This document shows, piece after piece, positions 43,227 to 46,680 of a stretch of DNA of 46,680 nucleotides (the stretch's first letter is position 1; every line of letters starts with the position of its first letter). A program made the translations under genes and the position numbers. This DNA comes from a virus. The stretch spans positions 1 through 46,680 of IMG/VR virus record IMGVR_UViG_3300017971_000394; one strand, given 5' to 3'. The notes beneath the pieces are model-generated. The model saw only the letters and a program-made list of their open reading frames with translations, made no database searches and had not been told where the DNA came from.

Positions 43227-44129
43227 ATGAACGAGGAAAAAGTCAGGGAATTAAAATTCTTATTAAAAACCTACGACGCACTTAACAGGGCAATTGTAAG
43301 CACCAAAAACCGCCTAACGTCAATGAACCCGGATGCAAAACACGAACACGATTGGCTTTTAAATGGATGGAAAACCGGAAAAACGAAATACCACGGACTT
43401 GAAAATATCAAGGGGAGGGTGTCGCGGCAAATCGAAAAATGTCTGCAATACTGGGACATTTGGAATGCTTGGTTAAAGGATGTACCGGGTTGCGGACCGC
43501 ATTGCGCGGGGAATTTAATTGTATTGTATTATTATCGATTCGTTCCGATCTGTAAAAAATGCGGTGCGGATTTAGTTGAATTTGAATGCCCCGAACACGG
43601 GAAAGCAAAAGGCGATGGAGTTTTAAATTTTAGGATAGAAGAACGGGAGCATCAAAATGTTGGTAAGTGGTGGGCACATTTAGGGCTTCATAATGACGAA
43701 GAAGGGAAAAAACCAAAACGACAAGCGGGCAAAAAGTCGAATTGGTCAAATATTGGCCGTCAAATATCATGGGCTTTGGGGGAAGGGTTTATAAAATCAA
43801 AAAATGAGTACTATAAACACTATCTTGAAAAAAAGGCTGAGTATGAGCGCACAAGACCGGATTGGACGAAGGCCCATAGATCAAATGCCGCCGCCAATGT
43901 AGCGGTTAAACTTTTTCAATCACATTTTTGGCATGTTGCCCGCACAATAGAGGGAAAACCAACGATTAACCCTTATGTGCAGGATATACTTGGACATAGC
44001 AATATTGTTCCGCCTTATTATTGGGATAACAACCAGAAAAATGTTGAAATCCAACTGCCCGATGTGAGCCATTATTGCTCTGAAATCCAGAAACCTGGTG
44101 TGAACCATTGCCGTTGTGAAATCCAGTGA
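43227..44129 (+). CDS. Tas-like protein (Nop/IS110-type RNA-binding fold), no nuclease domain
   Basis: The 300-codon gene starts with GGGAGGG upstream. Residues 1-80 are helical. A helix-hairpin-helix-like DVPGCGPHCAGN lies at 85-96. A zinc-ribbon-like insertion has C109, C112, C121 and H124. KWWAHLGLH at 147-155 is followed by a basic, helical region to about 240 (SNIGRQISWALGEG, EYYKHYLEKKAEYE, AAANVAVKLFQSHFWHVART). This order resembles the C-terminal part of IS110-family transposases, which is related to the Nop domain of snoRNP and Tas proteins. No HNH or RuvC nuclease is attached. The gene runs into a 36-nt guide array, and its last 28 or so residues (273-300) are encoded by array units. 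The array and fold together support a standalone Tas protein; identification is by pattern only. Confidence 0.75.
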   Translation: MNEEKVRELKFLLKTYDALNRAIVSTKNRLTSMNPDAKHEHDWLLNGWKTGKTKYHGLENIKGRVSRQIEKCLQYWDIWNAWLKDVPGCGPHCAGNLIVLYYYRFVPICKKCGADLVEFECPEHGKAKGDGVLNFRIEEREHQNVGKWWAHLGLHNDEEGKKPKRQAGKKSNWSNIGRQISWALGEGFIKSKNEYYKHYLEKKAEYERTRPDWTKAHRSNAAANVAVKLFQSHFWHVARTIEGKPTINPYVQDILGHSNIVPPYYWDNNQKNVEIQLPDVSHYCSEIQKPGVNHCRCEIQ

Positions 44130-44647
44130 ATAGCTGTGAGCCATTAATATCTTGAAATCCACTAAAGTAATGTGAACCATTTTTATCTTGAAACCCAACA
44201 CCCGAATGTGAACCAGTGGTTTTATGAAATCCATCACAGACATGTGAACCATTATCCGGTTGAAATCCAAGGTGACTGTGTGAACCGATCTTTTTATGAA
44301 ATCCGTAAATTCGCTGTGAACCGATTGAATGCTGAAATCCAAGAAAGGTATGTGAACCGTGTTTTGTTTGAAATCCAAAAGAGAGGTGTGAACCACTTGA
44401 GTGCTGAAATCCACGGCGCCTGTGTGAACCGGGCCAAGCATGAAATCCAAAGGTCACGTGTGAACCGACCCAAAATTGAAATCCAGGCCCCTAATGTGAA
44501 CCATTTTGTGTTTGAAATCCGTGTTGGCAATGTGAACCAGCAAGCCTCGGGAAATCCATAAAGGAGCTGTGAACCGTTTTTAAGTTGAAATCCATAATCA
44601 CCATGTGAACCAAGATGATATTGAAATCCATCTAAAAAATGTGAATT
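44045..44647 (+). repeat. TIGR-type array: about 16.5 units of 36 nt with paired 9-nt spacers
   Basis: The unit is TGTGAACCR-N9-TGAAATCCR-N9. TGTGAACC-type words start at 44063 and then every 36 bases to 44531, then at 44568, 44604 and 44640 (the last is TGTGAATT). TGAAATCC-type words start at 44045 and then every 36 bases to 44513, then at 44550, 44586 and 44622. All of the 33 spacers differ. The one 37-base unit begins at 44531, with a 10-base spacer and GGAAATCCA. Variants are TGTGAGCC (44063, 44135) and TGAAACCCA (44189). The base after each word is always a purine. This matches the layout of TIGR arrays, whose 36-nt RNAs carry two short guides. CRISPR repeats are longer, and their spacers are near 30 bases. 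No other repeat family fits. Confidence 0.85.
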
Positions 44648-44677
44648 ATTAACACTCTAACGGAAGGGAAAACAAAA

Positions 44678-45298
44678 ATGAAAGGTATAACAAAAACCAT
44701 TGAGCAAAAATTTCAAGGACAAACCCCGGAACAGGTTAACGAAAAAGCAAAACGCTACAAGATCGCGGCTCAAACCAATATGATAGAATTTGTTGAACAT
44801 CTGCACTGGCTTAAACGAAACAGCCGATTCAGAGAATTGCCAGCCTATAAAGATTCAACATTCGAGTATTTTGTTTATAACGAGCACGGAATAAAAGAAC
44901 ACGCATATTACAAGCTGGAATGGGCCGCGCTTAAACACCCCAAAGAAGTCATGCAATATGGTATTGGCACGATTATAAAAATTCGCGATAAATGCGGATT
45001 CTTGGGTGTGAAAAAAGTAATTGCTGAATTTGATAAAAAAAAGACGATTAATCAGGAACAAATCGATAAGGTTATTGGTAAACACGCATTGCCGGTAAGG
45101 CGCGCTGATTTACCGGCTGAATTAGATTCCGTATTTTTGCAAAAAGAAGTGGAATCGTTGCGGGTTATGCTTAGAGCGAAGGATTCAACAATTACGGAAC
45201 AAGAACAACAGATCGAAAAATTAAAAAAGACCGTTGAGCTATTAAAAGAACAAATAAACGACAAATTAAATTCAATTATTGAAGCTGAAGCAGCATAA
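44678..45298 (+). CDS. Hypothetical protein with C-terminal coiled coil, after the array
   Basis: The 206-residue protein begins with GGAAGGG upstream, 31 bases past the array end. Residues 1-120 are helical and lysine-rich with an aromatic-rich middle (FEYFVYNEHGIKEHAYYKLEW). Residues about 145-200 form a coiled coil (DSTITEQEQQIEKLKKTVEL). It is not recognised. It could be a partner of the array system or an unrelated early phage protein; nothing in its sequence shows a nuclease. Confidence 0.6.
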   Translation: MKGITKTIEQKFQGQTPEQVNEKAKRYKIAAQTNMIEFVEHLHWLKRNSRFRELPAYKDSTFEYFVYNEHGIKEHAYYKLEWAALKHPKEVMQYGIGTIIKIRDKCGFLGVKKVIAEFDKKKTINQEQIDKVIGKHALPVRRADLPAELDSVFLQKEVESLRVMLRAKDSTITEQEQQIEKLKKTVELLKEQINDKLNSIIEAEAA

Positions 45299-45327
45299 AC
45301 AAAAAACCCAATTTTCAGGGGGCGCAA

Positions 45328-45495
45328 ATGGCGGAAATAACATCAGAAGATATTCAGCAAGCATTATGTGAAATCGACGGCAAGGATTGGGAAAGATATG
45401 AAATAAGAGTAAAATATAAGGTTGAAACTAATCGCATATTGCAAGCTCTCCGGATCGCAAGGCGTAACTCGAAAAAAAGAAAAAATAATGGATGA
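45328..45495 (+). CDS. Small basic protein
   Basis: The 55-residue protein starts after AGGGGGCG. It begins acidic (AEITSEDIQQALCEIDGKD) and ends strongly basic (RIARRNSKKRKNNG). It is not recognised. Its stop lies eight bases into a short overlapping frame. Confidence 0.5.
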   Translation: MAEITSEDIQQALCEIDGKDWERYEIRVKYKVETNRILQALRIARRNSKKRKNNG

Positions 45496-45583
45496 TAACG
45501 GCTATCAAGAGCTACTTCCAACAATCTTCTATTATCGGGAGGCCTTGGAAATAATCATATTTAGCTGCGGAAATAATTCATAG
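45488..45583 (+). CDS. Tiny reading frame, possible N-terminal piece of an HTH gene
   Basis: A 31-residue frame (MDDNGYQELLPTIFYYREAL and on) overlaps the previous gene by eight bases. It ends at TAG where a different frame with HTH coding begins. It may be a real small peptide or the first part of a gene split by a frameshift. No ribosome site is obvious. Confidence 0.35.
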   Translation: MDDNGYQELLPTIFYYREALEIIIFSCGNNS

Positions 45584-45762
45584 AATCAAGGGCGTATTAC
45601 AACAACCGGCGCGAAACAACTCCCGGTGAACGCCGAAAACAAACCAAGCGAAACAAAATAAAACAAATGTGCAAGGCTGGGCTTAACCATACGGAAATCG
45701 CGGAAATAATTGGATGCCATCGGACAACCGTTAGTAAGTGTTTGGGAGAACTAAGGCTATGA
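45577..45762 (+). pseudogene. HTH-protein fragment without a clear start
   Basis: This open frame has no start codon before ATG at 45667. It encodes RRETTPGERRKQTKRNKIKQ and then CKAGLNHTEIAEIIGCHRTT, a good homeodomain-like HTH (HTH_38/resolvase type). The upstream 31-residue frame is in the -1-related frame, so one base change could join them into about 92 residues. It is either a broken gene, a sequencing or assembly error, or a protein starting at 45667 with only 31 residues. The stop overlaps the next ATG (ATGA), as in intact phage genes. Confidence 0.45.
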
Positions 45763-45983
45763 ACTTAGACGCTAATTACCATTACGGCTATCTGCCCCCT
45801 ATCGACGATATGTTTGTGGAACGGGATAACCGGCGGGGAAAGATACACAAAATAATCCTAATTTGGGTAAAGCAACTATCCGGCAGGGGTGATTATGACG
45901 CTGCCTACCCGATGGGCCCAGCTTTTCCACCGGGCAAGATGATGTTGTGTTTATCGAGCCATATGCAGAGCATGACAATATGA
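45759..45983 (+). CDS. Hypothetical early protein
   Basis: The 74-residue protein starts at the ATGA overlap with the HTH frame. It contains HYGYLPPIDDMFVERDNRRG, then a basic strand. It is not recognised. A long overlap with the next frame (45947) suggests that one of the two is incorrect, or that a frameshift joins them. Confidence 0.4.
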   Translation: MNLDANYHYGYLPPIDDMFVERDNRRGKIHKIILIWVKQLSGRGDYDAAYPMGPAFPPGKMMLCLSSHMQSMTI

Positions 45984-46249
45984 TATGGTTCGCCTTGCTT
46001 TGCGAGAAGCGCCACGTTTTGCGTCGTGTATGTAGCGCACATGGCATGCAAGTATTATATAAGCACTACCACGAGCCAGACAAAACGGACAATTCAAAGC
46101 AGGCCGAAGCGATAATAAAAAACCAAAAAGTTATAGATGAAACAGAGAGTGATGAGGAAGCAGCGGCGCATCACATGAAACAATACGCGCCTGGTGGTGG
46201 CACATGGTCTAAGTCGGGATGGGCGCAACAACAAGGGGGGAAACCATAA
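45947..46249 (+). CDS. Hypothetical protein with uncertain start
   Basis: The frame is open from 45899, with a GTG at 45947 and an ATG at 45980. The product of up to 100 residues contains cysteines and histidines (FALLCEKRHVLRRVCSAHGM), an acidic middle and a glycine-rich end. Its stop overlaps the next start by one base. It is not recognised. Confidence 0.45.
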   Translation: MFIEPYAEHDNMIWFALLCEKRHVLRRVCSAHGMQVLYKHYHEPDKTDNSKQAEAIIKNQKVIDETESDEEAAAHHMKQYAPGGGTWSKSGWAQQQGGKP

Positions 46250-46614
46250 TGACAGATGAAATTATAAAAGAAGCATTAAAGAGGATTGATGTAATAGCTG
46301 CCAAGATGGGAACAACAGCAGAGTATCTTTGGCCGCTAATTGTTAAACAGGAAATTGTTGACTCTATTTTAACCTTTCTGGGCATAACCTTTGCCACAAT
46401 AACATTTATCATATTTTCTAAATGGCTTATTGATAGCAGAAAAAATAAAGAGACACATGATGACCCCGACACAAAAGAAGTAATACTTCTGGGTTTTCTA
46501 ATTTTTAGTGCTATCGTTCTTATAATGTCTTTAATATTCTTTATAGCCGAAGGGTTTGATTGGATAAATCCTGAATATTGGGCGTTTAAAAATATAATTA
46601 GCATGTTAAGATGA
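46249..46614 (+). CDS. Two-TM membrane protein (holin-like shape)
   Basis: The 121-residue protein starts at ATG 46249 after AAGGGGGG. It has two transmembrane stretches (SILTFLGITFATITFIIFS and EVILLGFLIFSAIVLIMSL) with a charged loop between. It is the last complete gene of the window. A holin or superinfection role is possible, but nothing proves it. A separate 3TM-type holin is already encoded at 20320. Confidence 0.6.
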   Translation: MTDEIIKEALKRIDVIAAKMGTTAEYLWPLIVKQEIVDSILTFLGITFATITFIIFSKWLIDSRKNKETHDDPDTKEVILLGFLIFSAIVLIMSLIFFIAEGFDWINPEYWAFKNIISMLR

Positions 46615-46662
46615 ATAACTCTTTGTTTTTATTATTAAAAAGGTACTTACAAACAATTAGAA

Positions 46663-46680
46663 GCGCTGGGTTACCAGCGC
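46663..46680 (+). other. Perfect hairpin at the window end
   Basis: GCGCTGG at 46663-46669 and CCAGCGC at 46674-46680 pair perfectly around GTTA at the very end. If the molecule is circular here, the next bases are AGCGCCGCCCG (window start). Whether it is a terminator for the early operon or lies near the packaging site cannot be told from one end. Confidence 0.5.

Noticed and set aside
43227-44129. IS110-family transposase or remnant insertion sequence
   Set aside because: The catalytic N-terminal DEDD domain of IS110 is absent, no element ends are seen, and the array is not a bridge RNA. Only the C-terminal fold is shared.
43920-44457. Two long - strand frames (176 and 163 codons) with GSHxxxGFQ or VHxxxLDF repeats
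   Set aside because: They are the reverse reading of the same array, run antisense into the tas-like gene, and have no ribosome site. Periodicity explains them.
44172-44561. A 129-codon + strand frame with 12-residue repeats (VNHxxxEIQ) across the array
   Set aside because: The 36-base period is a multiple of three and the array words lack in-frame stops, so frames stay open by construction. Conserved words with fully variable 9-base gaps, and openness on both strands, point to RNA guides and not to a repeat protein.
44045-44647. CRISPR array
   Set aside because: Repeat words are only nine bases, of two alternating kinds, with nine-base spacers. There are no cas genes. CRISPR repeats and spacers are each about three times longer.

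Overview
This 46.7 kb window reads as an essentially complete genome, or near-complete prophage, of a temperate tailed phage with a lambda-like packaging and head plan. It has Nu1/GpA-type terminase, a gpW-like connector, a lambda-type portal, head protease, GpE-type capsid, tail-tube paralogs, a G/GT-type frameshifted tail chaperone and a tape measure. No bacterial housekeeping genes, rRNA or tRNA were seen. The host cannot be named. A Gram-negative host is plausible from the M15 endolysin with a 3TM-type holin, a lipoprotein with a lipobox, and surface-sugar enzymes. The genes are packed tightly with many ATGA/TAATG overlaps, and almost everything is on the + strand.

Layout. 0.07-5.7 kb: ParB-methyltransferase, small and large terminase, then an inserted sugar cassette (CMP-sugar synthetase-like, formyltransferase-like, DUF115-like). 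5.7-10.5 kb: a regulatory region with four 11-bp repeats and a promoter, then connector, portal, protease, decoration protein and capsid. 10.5-19.7 kb: head-tail joining, tail tube, chaperone with a -1 frameshift, tape measure, tail tip and fibre genes. 19.7-20.7 kb: lysis genes. 20.7-33.0 kb: very large fibre, beta-helix and pectate-lyase-like proteins with an embedded methyltransferase and glycosyltransferase, closed by a strong terminator. 33.2-35.3 kb: lysogeny module on both strands (integrase, zinc-ribbon membrane protein, CI-like repressor, Ner/Cro-like protein) with a possible attP. 35.3-46.6 kb: early genes, including small membrane proteins, a metalloprotease-like lipoprotein, a YqaJ exonuclease/RecT pair, a RuvC-like resolvase, a replication initiator, a radical SAM protein and a metallophosphoesterase.

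The outstanding feature is at 43.2-44.65 kb. A 300-codon gene encodes a protein with an IS110/Nop-type C-terminal fold: a helix-hairpin-helix, a zinc-ribbon insertion and a long helical region. It carries no nuclease domain. It runs directly into a 0.6 kb array with a strict 36-nt period: TGTGAACCR, nine variable bases, TGAAATCCR, nine variable bases, about 16.5 times. No spacer recurs. This is the architecture of the TIGR-Tas (tandem interspaced guide RNA) systems first reported in 2025, not of CRISPR. The first array units encode the end of the Tas-like protein. The two spacer classes have opposite strand composition (T-rich versus A-rich), which fits two guides that read opposite strands of a target. 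What the system does for this phage is unknown; competition with other phages or plasmids, or control of host genes, are possibilities.

All calls come from reading the sequence and recalled family features; no database search was run.
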